Shown: in pieces, positions 1 through 8,801 of the stretch
How positions within the stretch are numbered: the first letter of the stretch is position 1
How the letters are laid out: each line of letters opens with the position of its first letter
Source of the DNA: Actibacterium lipolyticum
Lineage (GTDB): Bacteria; Pseudomonadota; Alphaproteobacteria; Rhodobacterales; Rhodobacteraceae
Length of the DNA stretch: 64,000 nt
Direction: 5' to 3'
NCBI RefSeq assembly: GCF_900184935.1
Contig: NZ_FXYE01000002.1
Coordinates: 62,001-126,000, forward strand
Notes under the pieces: generated by a model
What the model saw: only the letters and a program-made list of their open reading frames with translations
What the model was told of the DNA's origin: nothing
Database searches by the model: none
Translations under genes and position numbers: made by a program

Positions 1-303
1 CTTATACGCCTCGGCCGGATCAAGACCCGATGCCGCGAAATCGCCCAAGGTTTCGAACCCAGACAGGTCGGGGTCTTGTTCCATATACCCAACGGTAACG
101 CCGGGGGGCACAACGCGGGTGCCGCTGTCGGCCTCGACCAAGCCGGCCATCACCTTCATCAGGGTGGATTTGCCCGAACCATTGCGCCCAACCAACGCGA
201 CACGGTCGCCCTGCTGAACCACAAGCCCAAGGGCAGAAAAAATGGGATCACCGCCAAAAGTCAGCGAGATATCGGAGAGTTGAAGAAGAGGTGCGCGTGC
301 CAT
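1..303 (-). CDS. ABC-F family ATPase, N-terminal fragment (runs off left edge)
   Basis: The reverse strand from ATG 303 gives 101 in-frame residues that continue past the window edge. The N-terminal part is an ABC nucleotide-binding domain with Walker A GRNGSGKST at residues 39-47, after the LQLSDISLTFGG opening typical of Uup/EttA-like ABC-F proteins. There is no membrane segment in the visible part. ABC-F proteins carry two ATPase domains in tandem and act on ribosomes, or for Uup on replication intermediates. Only the start is visible, so the subfamily cannot be decided and an ordinary ABC transporter ATPase is not fully excluded. Confidence 0.8.
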   Translation of the reverse strand, partial: MARAPLLQLSDISLTFGGDPIFSALGLVVQQGDRVALVGRNGSGKSTLMKVMAGLVEADSGTRVVPPGVTVGYMEQDPDLSGFETLGDFAASGLDPAEAYK

Positions 304-668
304 GCCCCCGGCTACTGCGGCGGCGCGGAAAGGTCAACGTGGCGCGTGGGCGGAAACACGTGGCGGGTCGATTACATGATCGGTCTTGTCTTCGGAACAT
401 GAAGGTGCGCGGATGGTAACGTTAGGCTTAGCACCATTGCTTCTAAATGCTGCGCTTTCTGTGGAAGTCGGCTCTTGTCACCGCACCCGTCGGCATTCAT
501 TCGGCGCCTTAGAACTTTGTATTTTACGTTGTTCATGATAACGATCCCGAAAGGCTAAGATTGATCAGACCATTCTAAAACATTGAGCTAAAACAGTGAC
601 TTTAAACATCTTCCACACAGAACGCCGTCAGACTTTGACAGCTTCGAACTTACCTCTGGCATCTTAAA
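304..668. other. Intergenic region, AT-rich, no gene seen
   Basis: This 365-bp stretch lies between the divergent ABC-F gene and the membrane protein at 669. I see no convincing coding frame. The right half is clearly more AT-rich than the neighbouring genes. A TTGACA hexamer at 635-640 could be a -35 element, but no good -10 hexamer at normal spacing lies before the next start codon. Promoters for both flanking genes probably lie here. Confidence 0.4.
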
Positions 669-1493
669 ATGTTGCGCTTTTCCATTGGATTTATTCGCGT
701 CAACGCGTGGCCCCTTGCGCTGATCGTTTGCGTGGTGGCTCTCGCCCACTATCTTCTTAACACCCCGAATCTCTTCCCAAACATATCTCGGCTTGGCGGC
801 AACGATGGGGTCTTGTCAGGGCTTGGAAAGTACTTCGAAAAACACAGCAGGTTCCTTCCGCTTGTGCTTGCAACAGGTGCTCTCTGGTTGCGGTCTTCTG
901 CTGCCTTGTGGTTTTTGGCCGTCGCCGTCCTGAGCAATCTTCCGACGCTCACCTTTGTCTTTGAGATTTGGGCAAAGGGTCGGGTCGCCTGGGATGCTCC
1001 GAAGATTCTGTGGCGGACTGCATTGCCGCTGGGCGCGTTGGTTCTATGCGTGGTCGCTGTCTTTGGCACAGGTAGAAAACCCGCCCTGTTAGGTCCGAAC
1101 TCAATCCTCGACCGCAGACTGAAAACCGCCGCTATTGTCGCATCCGGAATCGCGCTGATAGCCTGTTTATCCCTTGTCCCCGGTGTGGTCAGGGACGATA
1201 CGCCCTTCGCCAAAGCGGTACAGCTAAAGCTGTTATCTCAGCCAGAATTGCCCGTATTGTTTCTGGCATTTCTGGCGGCGATCTATGATATGAAAGTTGC
1301 CCCTTGGCTACACGGGTTGGCGCTGCTCTACCTGCTCAACGACATTCAACAAAATCTGCAATATTTGCTGTACCAAGGAAGAAACTTCATTAATGGCGAA
1401 GTGGAGCTGACCTATGCTGCGGCATCTGTCGTGGCATTGGTATGTGCGTCGTTCTTTGCCCGGCGCAATAAACGGCGCAGCGAAACAGAGTAA
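669..1493 (+). CDS. Hypothetical multi-pass membrane protein
   Basis: This 274-residue protein has about six to seven hydrophobic segments (for example around residues 14-30, 62-90, 114-132, 152-170, 190-210 and 246-264) and a basic C-terminus (FFARRNKRR). I recognise no family. No good Shine-Dalgarno lies before ATG 669, so the start is uncertain. It stands alone between an ABC-F gene and olsB, and it is less GC-rich than its neighbours, which may indicate recent acquisition. An integral inner-membrane protein of unknown role is all that can be said. Confidence 0.6.
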   Translation: MLRFSIGFIRVNAWPLALIVCVVALAHYLLNTPNLFPNISRLGGNDGVLSGLGKYFEKHSRFLPLVLATGALWLRSSAALWFLAVAVLSNLPTLTFVFEIWAKGRVAWDAPKILWRTALPLGALVLCVVAVFGTGRKPALLGPNSILDRRLKTAAIVASGIALIACLSLVPGVVRDDTPFAKAVQLKLLSQPELPVLFLAFLAAIYDMKVAPWLHGLALLYLLNDIQQNLQYLLYQGRNFINGEVELTYAAASVVALVCASFFARRNKRRSETE

Positions 1494-1566
1494 CCCTGTG
1501 GGGCATTCAGGTCGGTATTTTACCAGCCACCTGCCGCCCCGCGTCTGGTAGCAACATCAAAAAGCA

Positions 1567-2304
1567 TCACCCGGCCACGCCGCGCAGAAGGCGTTTGCGG
1601 GCGGGTGGAATTGCTTTGATCTCTAGCCCCGTGAACACATGCAGGGTGTTCATGTCACGGTCGACCACCGCGTGGTCGCTGACCCAGCCGCCCATCATTA
1701 GATAGGTCCGCAATAGCGGTGGCATGCCGATCAGTGCGCGTTTAGCATCGGGTTTGGCGCGGCGCAGTTTTTGCGCGAACTTAAAGACATTGGGTGCCTT
1801 GATCCGTGGCAGGAACCGCTTTGGCGCGATGTGCTTGTCTTTCAACAACGCGAAGGCATCCATGTATTCCGCAGCTTCGGTTCCCTTGAACGATGAACAG
1901 CCGAACAGCATCTCCACGCCTTGCTCATCGACGTATTGGGTCATCGCCCCCCATGCGACGCGCAGGATGTCAGGGTCTTTCCAATCGGGATGAATGCAGA
2001 ATCGGCCCATTTCGACCATCGGCCCTTTGAAATGCTCCAAGCCCGACAGTTCATAATATTGCGCGGAATAGCTTTGGCTGATCTCGGCGCCAGTATTTAG
2101 TGGAAGCAGCCGAAAACAGCACACCAAGGTGCCGGTCTTCACCTCTTCGACAAGTACATGTTCACACGCATCGTCGAAAATATCGCCATCCAATCGCCCG
2201 CCCCCGGCGCGAAACGTCAATGTGCGAAGTTGTTGCGCGGCCTGTACATCCGCAGTGCCAGAAGCGATACGCGCGGCGAAACGCCCTTTGCGTAATGACA
2301 ACAT
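1567..2304 (-). CDS. olsB: Ornithine lipid N-acyltransferase OlsB (lyso-ornithine lipid synthase)
   Basis: A 245-residue GNAT-fold acyltransferase. OlsB transfers a 3-hydroxyacyl chain from acyl-ACP to ornithine, the first step of ornithine lipid synthesis at the inner membrane. The typical opening LRKGRFAARIA, the central VEMGRFCIHPDW and the motif LFGCSSFKGT are visible. The start at 2304 is chosen over a longer frame (2379) because TGAGGAG lies nine bases upstream and the family begins at this point. The O-acyltransferase OlsA is not in the window. It is divergent from msrB. Confidence 0.85.
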   Translation of the reverse strand: MLSLRKGRFAARIASGTADVQAAQQLRTLTFRAGGGRLDGDIFDDACEHVLVEEVKTGTLVCCFRLLPLNTGAEISQSYSAQYYELSGLEHFKGPMVEMGRFCIHPDWKDPDILRVAWGAMTQYVDEQGVEMLFGCSSFKGTEAAEYMDAFALLKDKHIAPKRFLPRIKAPNVFKFAQKLRRAKPDAKRALIGMPPLLRTYLMMGGWVSDHAVVDRDMNTLHVFTGLEIKAIPPARKRLLRGVAG

Positions 2305-2412
2305 CGCCCAATACTCCTCAATCCACTGGCAACCTTTGGCGGTTCGCCTAAATATGGTTTGACGCCCTTTATCACACAAGATGTGACACTGCGTTGACAG
2401 AAACGAGGCACC

Positions 2413-2814
2413 ATGACCGATAAGATAATCAAATCAGACGACGAATGGCGCGCGCAGCTTTCGCCACTGGCCTATAAAGTCACGCGCAAACACGGCACCG
2501 AACGCGCGTTCAGCCATGACAATTTCCCCAAAGAGCCCGGTATTTTCCATTGTGTCTGCTGCGGCGCGCCCCTGTTTGAACAAGCAACGAAGTTTGACAG
2601 CGGCACCGGCTGGCCCAGCTTTTATGCGCCGTTTAGCGCCGAAATGGTTGGTGAAAAGCAGGACAATTCATGGTTCATGCGCAGGACCGAAGTGCACTGC
2701 AACCGGTGCGAGGCGCACCTTGGGCATGTCTTTCCAGACGGGCCAGCACCCACCGGCCTGCGCTATTGCATGAACGGTGTGGCGCTTAAATTCGAAGCGG
2801 ATGGTGGCGATTAG
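2413..2814 (+). CDS. msrB: Peptide-methionine (R)-S-oxide reductase MsrB
   Basis: A 133-residue protein of full MsrB length. It reduces methionine-R-sulfoxide in oxidised proteins in the cytoplasm. Zinc ligands C47/C50 and C96/C99 are present, with the catalytic cysteine C119 in RYCMNG and the GTGWPSF motif at residues 64-70. The other conserved position used for resolving appears absent, so recycling probably follows the thioredoxin route known for many MsrBs. Its stop codon overlaps that of the convergent bamE. Confidence 0.95.
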   Translation: MTDKIIKSDDEWRAQLSPLAYKVTRKHGTERAFSHDNFPKEPGIFHCVCCGAPLFEQATKFDSGTGWPSFYAPFSAEMVGEKQDNSWFMRRTEVHCNRCEAHLGHVFPDGPAPTGLRYCMNGVALKFEADGGD

Positions 2815-3269
2815 TTGTCTACGAACTGATCGGCGGTGAAGTTGCCGATGTTGCCCAACAGCTGCCGGATGAACGAGATGCCCTTGATGTTGTCATCGGA
2901 AACACGACGGTTCAGCGCGACAACACGGCCATCTTCCAGACCATACCGTTCGATATTCTGAACGGTGCCAGCTTCGTCAAATGACACGGCAACAACCTGA
3001 CGGTCTGTTTCTTTTGGGGCAAAGGCACCGCGTGTTTCCCAGCTGCTTGCGACATAGTACCAAGCATCTGCACGCATCACGCCCGAAACGGAAGGCGGGC
3101 CGACGGTGTCTTCGACTGTCTCGCGGGTATCGACGCCGACGATGACTTCTTCTAGTTCTGCATCAGATGGCGCAAACCCATGGTTGCGAACAATCGGGGC
3201 ACAAGCGGACGTCGCCAGCGCCAGAATCGCAGCCAGTCCAAATTTCGTTATGCGTTGGGTCTTTTGCAT
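2811..3269 (-). CDS. bamE: Outer membrane assembly factor BamE (SmpA/OmlA family lipoprotein)
   Basis: A 152-residue lipoprotein with an N-terminal signal (residues 1-22) and lipidation cysteine C23 in a slightly degenerate lipobox (TSAC). The body has the BamE-like fold signature: [18 protein letters not shown], then WYYVASSWE. In alphaproteobacteria BamE helps the BamA complex insert beta-barrel proteins. The gene is divergent from the yceD-rpmF block. The bases just before the start (3271-3278 on the + strand) are a run of eight C, that is, a G8 tract in the ribosome-binding region. Confidence 0.88.
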   Translation of the reverse strand: MQKTQRITKFGLAAILALATSACAPIVRNHGFAPSDAELEEVIVGVDTRETVEDTVGPPSVSGVMRADAWYYVASSWETRGAFAPKETDRQVVAVSFDEAGTVQNIERYGLEDGRVVALNRRVSDDNIKGISFIRQLLGNIGNFTADQFVDN

Positions 3270-3349
3270 ACCCCCCCCTTGCCATGCAGCAACTTGCCTC
3301 GTATCGGCTTACAGAAGGAACGCGACCTGTTCAAGAATGGAACGTGCTC

Positions 3350-3892
3350 ATGAACGATACCACAAACACCTGCTTGCGTCTTGGGCAGCTGCCGCCGGGC
3401 AAAAGCCATGACTTCGCAATCACCCCTGATGCGGCGACCTGCGCTGACATTGCGGCCCGTCTGGGCCTGAATGCGCTGCGCAAGCTTAGCTTTCGTGGCC
3501 GCGCCGCGCCAAAGGGCGCACAAGACTGGATTTTGACCGCGCGCCTTGGCGCGACGGTCGTGCAGCCTTGCGTTGCGACCTTGGCGCCTGTCACCACGCG
3601 TTTGGACGAAGACGTTACCCGAACCTATCTGGCCGAAATGCCCGAACCGGTAGAGGGCGAAGAAGTCGAAATGCCCGACGATGACACGCTAGAGCTGTTG
3701 CCCGATATGCTGGACCTATCGCAAGTGATGGAAGAGGCTTTGGCCCTTGCCCTGCCCCTTTATCCACGTGCTACAGAAGCCGACATGGGCGAGGCTGTTT
3801 TCACCGAACCCGGCGTTGCGCCAATGCGCGATGAAGATACGAAACCTTTTGCTGGTTTAGCGGGGTTGAAAAAGCGTCTGGAAGAAGAGTAG
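3350..3892 (+). CDS. yceD: YceD family (DUF177) protein
   Basis: A 180-residue acidic protein. YceD/DUF177 proteins almost always precede rpmF, as here, and in some bacteria are linked to 23S rRNA synthesis or processing. The conserved C-terminal region FAGLAGLKKRLEEE is clear. The frame is open further upstream to 3167, but that would run through the bamE start on the other strand, so the ATG at 3350 (MNDTTNT) is preferred. A possible promoter (TTGCCA at 3279, TATCGG at 3302, 17 bp apart) lies before it. Confidence 0.8.
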   Translation: MNDTTNTCLRLGQLPPGKSHDFAITPDAATCADIAARLGLNALRKLSFRGRAAPKGAQDWILTARLGATVVQPCVATLAPVTTRLDEDVTRTYLAEMPEPVEGEEVEMPDDDTLELLPDMLDLSQVMEEALALALPLYPRATEADMGEAVFTEPGVAPMRDEDTKPFAGLAGLKKRLEEE

Positions 3893-3912
3893 ACAGACAC
3901 ACAGAAAAAGAC

Positions 3913-3940
3913 TTGCGCTGGTGCAGAAACTTAGTATGTT
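3913..3940 (+). promoter_or_regulatory. Putative sigma70 promoter of rpmF operon
   Basis: TTGCGC (3913-3918) and TATGTT (3935-3940) are 16 bp apart in the 154-bp gap before rpmF. This resembles the strong ribosomal-type promoters of Rhodobacterales. It would drive rpmF-plsX-fabH. Confidence 0.5.
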
Positions 3941-4046
3941 CCCGGCCTCGTTTACATGTGGGATAAGACGGCACACCATCTGGTGCTCAGGCCGCTCATT
4001 CCCTAGAAATTCAAGGGCTATGGCCCCCGAACACCAAGGTTGAGAC

Positions 4047-4253
4047 ATGGCTGTCCCACAGAATAAGATCACGCGGTCCCGCCGCAACAACCGTCGCTCG
4101 CATGATGCACTGGTTGCAGGTAACCCCGCTGAATGCCCATCCTGCGGCGAACTAAAGCGCCCACACCACGTCTGCGCCGCATGCGGCACTTACGACGACC
4201 GTGAGGTTGTTGCTAAGGCAGACGAGATCGATCTGGACGAAGACGCGGCGTAA
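4047..4253 (+). CDS. rpmF: 50S ribosomal protein L32
   Basis: A 68-residue protein, normal for alphaproteobacterial bL32. It starts [17 protein letters not shown], the conserved basic N-terminus. A zinc-ribbon-like CPSC...CAAC arrangement follows, then an acidic tail. It sits between yceD and plsX in the classical order linking ribosome and lipid synthesis. Confidence 0.97.
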   Translation: MAVPQNKITRSRRNNRRSHDALVAGNPAECPSCGELKRPHHVCAACGTYDDREVVAKADEIDLDEDAA

Positions 4254-4272
4254 GCGCCCCCGTAAGGGGCGC
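4254..4272 (+). terminator. Hairpin between rpmF and plsX
   Basis: GCGCCCC and GGGGCGC pair around a CGTAA loop immediately after the rpmF stop. No T-run follows, so this is more likely an attenuator or an mRNA-stabilising hairpin that sets the rpmF to plsX ratio than a full terminator. Confidence 0.45.
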
Positions 4273-4283
4273 TGTGCCTAACT

Positions 4284-5384
4284 ATGCCTTCACATCCTGA
4301 TCAGGCAGACTACACCCCGCCGCGCACCGTCATCTCGGTGGACGCGATGGGTGGGGATCGTGGGCCGGCGGCCGTTGTCGCCGGCATCTCACGTTCTGCT
4401 GCAAAAAACCCTAACATCGGCTTTATTCTGCACGGTCCAGAGGACACGCTGAATAAGCTTGTCGCAAAGCGCAAACCCCTGAACGGGCGCTGCGAAGTGC
4501 GTCATGCCGAAGGCATTGTGACGATGGGCGAAAAGCCCTCGCATGTCATGCGTCACGGCAAAGGCACGTCCATGTGGTCGGCCATTGAAAGCGTGCGCAA
4601 CGGCGAAGCAACGGTTTGCGTGTCCTGTGGGAACACTGGCGCGCTGATGGCGTTGTCCATGGTGCGCTTGCGTAAAGTGCCGGGCGTGAACCGCCCTGCC
4701 ATTGCCTGCCTTTGGCCATCCCGCAATCCAAACGGGTTTAATGTGATGTTGGACGTTGGCGCAGATATCCGCGCTGATGAACAAGATTTGCTGCAATTTG
4801 CGCTTATGGGGGCATCCTATGCCCGCAACGGGCTTCGCCTGCCCCACCCGCGCATTGGGCTTTTGAATGTCGGTACCGAAGAACATAAGGGGCGCGCTGA
4901 ACTGAAGGCCGCGCATGACCTTATTGCCGAAGCCGCCCCTGCCAATGATTTCGACTTTGTCGGATTCGTGGAAGGCGGCGATATCCCCTCAAGCAAAGTT
5001 GACGTGATCGTCACCGATGGTTTCACCGGCAACGTCGCGCTGAAAACCGCCGAGGGCACAGCGAAACTTATTAGTGATCTACTGAAATCTGCATTTAAAT
5101 ATTCGCCATTGTCGCGCATCGCCGCGGTTCTGGCCTTTACGTCTTTACAACGACTTTCCAAGCGCATTGATCCGCGTCGCGTAAATGGTGGTGTTTTTCT
5201 TGGTTTGAACGGAACCGTTGTTAAATCACACGGGTCGGCAGATGCCACCGGTGTTTCAGCGGCGGTGAAGTTGGCATTTCAACTAGCACAGTCAGGTTTT
5301 TCTGAAAGACTTGCAGCGCGGGTTGCATCAGCCCAACCCGCACGTCAAGATACGCCTCATGACGAGGCCAAGAGCGGTAATTAA
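4284..5384 (+). CDS. plsX: Phosphate acyltransferase PlsX
   Basis: A 366-residue protein with the PlsX signature SVDAMGGDRGP at residues 18-28. It makes acyl-phosphate from acyl-ACP for PlsY, starting phospholipid synthesis at the membrane surface. Conserved pieces include VSCGNTGALMA and VDVIVTDGFTGNVALK. The first ATG (4284) is taken; the segment before residue 14 is poorly conserved in the family and a later start cannot be ruled out. It is followed four bases later by fabH. Confidence 0.95.
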   Translation: MPSHPDQADYTPPRTVISVDAMGGDRGPAAVVAGISRSAAKNPNIGFILHGPEDTLNKLVAKRKPLNGRCEVRHAEGIVTMGEKPSHVMRHGKGTSMWSAIESVRNGEATVCVSCGNTGALMALSMVRLRKVPGVNRPAIACLWPSRNPNGFNVMLDVGADIRADEQDLLQFALMGASYARNGLRLPHPRIGLLNVGTEEHKGRAELKAAHDLIAEAAPANDFDFVGFVEGGDIPSSKVDVIVTDGFTGNVALKTAEGTAKLISDLLKSAFKYSPLSRIAAVLAFTSLQRLSKRIDPRRVNGGVFLGLNGTVVKSHGSADATGVSAAVKLAFQLAQSGFSERLAARVASAQPARQDTPHDEAKSGN

Positions 5385-5388
5385 TAAC

Positions 5389-6360
5389 ATGACAATCAGG
5401 GCCGTAGTCGCAGGCATTGGGCATTACCTTCCCGAGCGCGTGGTACCAAACTCAGAATTCGAAAAGACACTGGATACCACGGACGAGTGGATCAGGTCTC
5501 GCTCTGGTATTGAACGCCGCCACTTTGCCGCCGACGGTGAAAACACCTCGCATCTGGCAACAAAGGCTGCGCAAAACGCGTTGAAAGATGCCGGTTTAAC
5601 CGCCGATGACATCGACGCGGTGATCGTCGCAACCTCGACTCCTGACCTTACCTTTCCGTCCGCCGCAACGATGGTGCAGCACCAGCTTGGCATGACCAGC
5701 GGCTTTGCATTCGATGTGCAGGCGGTCTGTGCTGGATTTATTTTCGCCCTTACCAATGCGAATGCGCTGATCGTTTCCGGTCAGGCCAAGCGCATTTTGG
5801 TGATCGGTGCCGAAACGTTTAGCCGGATCATGGATTGGACAGACCGTGGCACCTGTGTGCTTTTCGGTGACGGCGCCGGTGCCGTGATCATTGAGGCCCA
5901 AGAGGCCGCGGGCACCCCAGAGGATCGCGGCATTCTGGCGACGGATCTTAATTCTGACGGCACATATCGTGACCTTCTGTACGTCGATGGCGGCGTTAGC
6001 ACCGGAACCACTGGCCACCTGCGGATGCACGGCAAAGAGGTTTTCCGCCATGCCGTTGAAAAACTGGCGAAAACTGCGCACACCGCGTTGGACAAAGCCG
6101 GGCTTTCGGGTGGCGATGTTGACTGGATCGTGCCCCATCAGGCGAACCTTAGGATCATTAAGGCCACCGCGCAAAAAATGCAGGTGCCGATGGACAACGT
6201 CATTGTTACCGTTCAGGATCATGGGAATACGTCGGCTGCATCTATTCCGCTGGCTTTGTCGGTTGGCAAATCCGAAGGACGCATCAAACCAGGCGATTTA
6301 ATCGTAACCGAGGCGATTGGCGGTGGTTTGGCGTGGGGTGCTGTCGTATTGCGGTGGTAA
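5389..6360 (+). CDS. fabH: 3-oxoacyl-ACP synthase III (KAS III)
   Basis: A 323-residue enzyme that condenses acetyl-CoA with malonyl-ACP to start fatty acid synthesis. The catalytic triad is visible: C114 in VQAVCAGF, H250 in VPHQANLR and N280 in DHGNTSAAS. The ATG at 5389 is chosen because the protein then begins MTIRAVVAGIGHYLPE as in the family; upstream in-frame codons overlap plsX. It is in the rpmF-plsX-fabH transcription unit. Confidence 0.96.
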   Translation: MTIRAVVAGIGHYLPERVVPNSEFEKTLDTTDEWIRSRSGIERRHFAADGENTSHLATKAAQNALKDAGLTADDIDAVIVATSTPDLTFPSAATMVQHQLGMTSGFAFDVQAVCAGFIFALTNANALIVSGQAKRILVIGAETFSRIMDWTDRGTCVLFGDGAGAVIIEAQEAAGTPEDRGILATDLNSDGTYRDLLYVDGGVSTGTTGHLRMHGKEVFRHAVEKLAKTAHTALDKAGLSGGDVDWIVPHQANLRIIKATAQKMQVPMDNVIVTVQDHGNTSAASIPLALSVGKSEGRIKPGDLIVTEAIGGGLAWGAVVLRW

Positions 6361-6396
6361 AACACCGCTCAAACTCTGTGCGACAAGCCATTGATA

Positions 6397-6426
6397 TTGA
6401 CTCGGAATTTTTTTTCTCCCTATCTT
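6397..6426 (+). promoter_or_regulatory. Putative sigma70 promoter of ihfA
   Basis: TTGACT (6397-6402) and TATCTT (6421-6426) are 18 bp apart, with a T-rich spacer, in the fabH-ihfA gap. This would allow ihfA and the MerR gene to be transcribed apart from the lipid genes. Confidence 0.5.
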
Positions 6427-6457
6427 GGGGATCAGGCCATTCTGGGGGACGTGACGT

Positions 6458-6760
6458 ATGACGGCAAAAACTTTAACGCGTATGGATTTGAGCGAAGCCG
6501 TATTTCGCGAAGTCGGATTGTCCCGCAACGAATCTGCGACGCTGGTCGAAGACGTGCTTCAACACATGTCTGATGCGCTCGTGTCAGGGGAAACGGTGAA
6601 GATTTCGTCGTTTGGCACCTTCAGCGTTCGTGACAAGGCCGCCCGCGTGGGCCGGAACCCCAAAACAGGCGAAGAAGTGCCAATTCACCCTCGCCGCGTT
6701 CTGACTTTCCGCCCGTCGCACCTAATGAAAGATCGCGTTGCCGCGGGCAACAAAGGCTAG
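6458..6760 (+). CDS. ihfA: Integration host factor subunit alpha
   Basis: A 100-residue histone-like DNA-bending protein, the alpha partner of the IHF heterodimer. The conserved DNA-binding arm [12 protein letters not shown] with the intercalating proline region, then RRVLTFRPS, is at about residues 64-86. The ATG at 6458 gives the standard length. IHF acts in nucleoid structure, recombination and transcription. The MerR gene follows eleven bases later. Confidence 0.95.
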   Translation: MTAKTLTRMDLSEAVFREVGLSRNESATLVEDVLQHMSDALVSGETVKISSFGTFSVRDKAARVGRNPKTGEEVPIHPRRVLTFRPSHLMKDRVAAGNKG

Positions 6761-6771
6761 GACCACTGACG

Positions 6772-7497
6772 ATGGAAAAATCGCGCGACGCCTTCCGCAC
6801 CATTAGCGAGGTGTCCGAGTGGCTGGATACTCCGGCCCATGTCCTTCGCTTTTGGGAAAGCCGTTTTACCCAAATCAAACCCGTCAAGCGGGCTGGTGGA
6901 CGTCGGTACTACCGCCCCGCCGATATGGAGCTGTTGGGCGGCATCAAAAAGCTGTTGCATGATGACGGGCTGACCATTCGCGGCGTGCAGAAAATACTGC
7001 GCGAACAAGGTGTTAAATACGTCTCGACCCTATCGCAGCCATTAGAAGAAAACGCAGCGGCACCCAAGATCGTTGAACACACAGAGGAAGCCCCCATGGT
7101 TGAAAACGTTGTCGACGAGCCACCGATCGACAACGTGTTTTCCATTACGGGCGAAGCGGCCGCCAACAGCGTAGAAGAACCCGTAAAAGCCGAGGTTTCC
7201 GAACCCCAACCGCAGGACATTGAGCCTGAGGCAGAATCGGTCGCTGCGCCAGTGGCGGAAACCCCATCGCATGTGTCTAAAGTCGAAGTGCCACCAACCG
7301 CACCGGCGCCACTTGGCACTGATCTACCGACGGAAGATCCGTCAGATGACGAATTTGAACGCCCCTCTTATGTTTTGACCGCGCGGCTTCGTGATCGTGA
7401 TGTTCGTCGCCATATGCGTGAAACACAGGGGGTTGCGCTGCGCGAAGCCGTGACACGGCTTACCCAGTTGCGGGACCGCATCTCCAACCGTGGCTAA
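6772..7497 (+). CDS. MerR family transcriptional regulator
   Basis: A 241-residue protein. The N-terminal MerR winged helix covers residues 8-78 ([19 protein letters not shown], then [14 protein letters not shown]). A long Glu/Pro/Ala-rich, low-complexity linker (about 90-200) and a basic C-terminal segment follow. The ihfA-merR pair is widely conserved in alphaproteobacteria, but the target is not established here. There are no cysteines typical of metal-sensing MerR members in the visible effector part, so it probably does not sense metal. Confidence 0.88.
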   Translation: MEKSRDAFRTISEVSEWLDTPAHVLRFWESRFTQIKPVKRAGGRRYYRPADMELLGGIKKLLHDDGLTIRGVQKILREQGVKYVSTLSQPLEENAAAPKIVEHTEEAPMVENVVDEPPIDNVFSITGEAAANSVEEPVKAEVSEPQPQDIEPEAESVAAPVAETPSHVSKVEVPPTAPAPLGTDLPTEDPSDDEFERPSYVLTARLRDRDVRRHMRETQGVALREAVTRLTQLRDRISNRG

Positions 7498-7563
7498 TAC
7501 CGTGACAATTCCTGGATTTGCCGCTTGCCACCGCGTGAAGAAATGGTATGAAACGCCTCACGT

Positions 7564-7640
7564 CGGGCTATGGCGCAGCCTGGTAGCGCGTCCGTCTGGG
7601 GGACGGAAGGTCGCAGGTTCGAGTCCTGCTAGCCCGACCA
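7564..7640 (+). tRNA. tRNA-Pro (anticodon GGG)
   Basis: A 77-nt cloverleaf. The acceptor arms CGGGCTA (7564-7570) and TAGCCCG (7630-7636) pair, with an encoded ACCA 3' end. The anticodon stem TCCGT/ACGGA holds the loop CTGGGGG, giving anticodon GGG for codon CCC. The T arm has the GGTTCGAGTCC pattern. It lies between the MerR gene and dcd; no integrase or repeated 3' end was seen next to it. Confidence 0.96.
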
Positions 7641-7649
7641 ACATCATCA

Positions 7650-7684
7650 CCGCCCGCGCCAATCTTGGCGCCGGGCGGTTTGAT
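7650..7684 (+). terminator. Terminator after tRNA-Pro
   Basis: A GC-rich hairpin (CCGCCCG-CGCCAA paired with TTGGCG-CCGGGCGG) is followed by TTTGATTTAT. It ends the tRNA transcript 10 bp after the CCA. Confidence 0.75.
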
Positions 7685-7702
7685 TTATAAAGGGGGCAGC
7701 AC

Positions 7703-8788
7703 ATGACCGGAACCGGGGTACTTTCCTCTCAATCCATTGAAAAGCTGATCGAAACCGGTGCGTTATCCGCCGATCCGGCGATCGACCCTGCACAGGTTCA
7801 GCCTGCGTCGCTTGACCTGCGGCTTGGCAAGGTCGCCTATCGCGTGCGGGCCTCGTTCTTGGCGGGTTCGAAACGCACTGTGGCCGAACGACTGGCAGAG
7901 TTTGAGATGCACCGCATCGACCTGACCGATGGCGCAGTGCTGGAAAAAGGCTGTGTCTATGTTGTTCCGCTGATGGAACACCTGTCGCTGCCTGACGACC
8001 TGCAAGCGGTCGCAAACGCGAAAAGTTCGACTGGGCGGCTTGATCTTCTGACCCGAACCATCACCGATGGCGGCGAGGAATTTGATCGCATCCCGCAAGG
8101 GTACAACGGCCCCCTCTACGCCGAGATTTGCCCCCGCTCCTTCAGCGTTCTGGTCCGGCCCGGCATGCGGCTGAACCAGATTCGTTTCCGCCGCGGGCAG
8201 GCTATTCTAAGCGATCAGGAACTGACTGCGTTGCACGCCGAAACCGGGTTGGTTGCTGGTGGAACGGCGGTGATTTCCGAAGGGCTTGGTTTTTCGGTGG
8301 ACCTGAAACCGGCTTATGGCGATCTGCTGGGATACCGCGCAAAGCCACACACCGGCGTTATCGATCTGGACCTGATCGGCCATTACGACCCGGCCGAATT
8401 CTGGGAACCGATCCATTCGACCGATGGACAAATCATTCTGGACCCCGGCGCATTCTACATCCTTGTCAGCCGCGAGGCTGTCCATATCCCGCCAGATTAC
8501 GCTGCAGAAATGGCCCCTTATCTTGCGATGGTCGGTGAATTCCGCGTGCATTACGCAGGGTTCTTTGATCCCGGCTTTGGTCATGCCGCAGCTGGCGGCA
8601 CCGGTGCGCGCGGCGTGCTGGAAGTACGCTGCCACGAAGCGCCTTTTGTTCTGGAACATGGGCAGGTTGTTGGGCGCCTAGTGTACGAACACATGGCCGA
8701 ACGCCCTGCGCAGCTGTATGGCGCGGGAATCGCGTCAAATTACCAAGGACAGGGTCTTAAGCTAAGCAAGCATTTCAAAGCCAGCTAA
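7703..8788 (+). CDS. dcd: 2'-deoxycytidine 5'-triphosphate deaminase, long two-domain form
   Basis: A 361-residue protein of the Dcd/dUTPase superfamily, nearly twice the length of E. coli Dcd (about 190). The N-terminal half holds the Dcd-like VQPASLDLRLG, NAKSSTGRLDLLTR and GPLYAEICPRSFSVLVRPG. The C-terminal half repeats the fold (MVGEFRVHYAGFFDPGFG, VLEVRCHEAPFVLEHGQ). This duplicated form is common in Rhodobacterales. It would deaminate dCTP to dUTP for thymidylate synthesis; whether both halves are active cannot be seen. Confidence 0.85.
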   Translation: MTGTGVLSSQSIEKLIETGALSADPAIDPAQVQPASLDLRLGKVAYRVRASFLAGSKRTVAERLAEFEMHRIDLTDGAVLEKGCVYVVPLMEHLSLPDDLQAVANAKSSTGRLDLLTRTITDGGEEFDRIPQGYNGPLYAEICPRSFSVLVRPGMRLNQIRFRRGQAILSDQELTALHAETGLVAGGTAVISEGLGFSVDLKPAYGDLLGYRAKPHTGVIDLDLIGHYDPAEFWEPIHSTDGQIILDPGAFYILVSREAVHIPPDYAAEMAPYLAMVGEFRVHYAGFFDPGFGHAAAGGTGARGVLEVRCHEAPFVLEHGQVVGRLVYEHMAERPAQLYGAGIASNYQGQGLKLSKHFKAS

Positions 8789-8801
8789 CAGCCGGCGGAC
8801 G

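Noticed and set aside
7564-7640. tRNA-Pro as attachment site of an integrated element
   Set aside because: No integrase, and no repeat of the tRNA 3' end found nearby; dcd directly downstream is a core gene.
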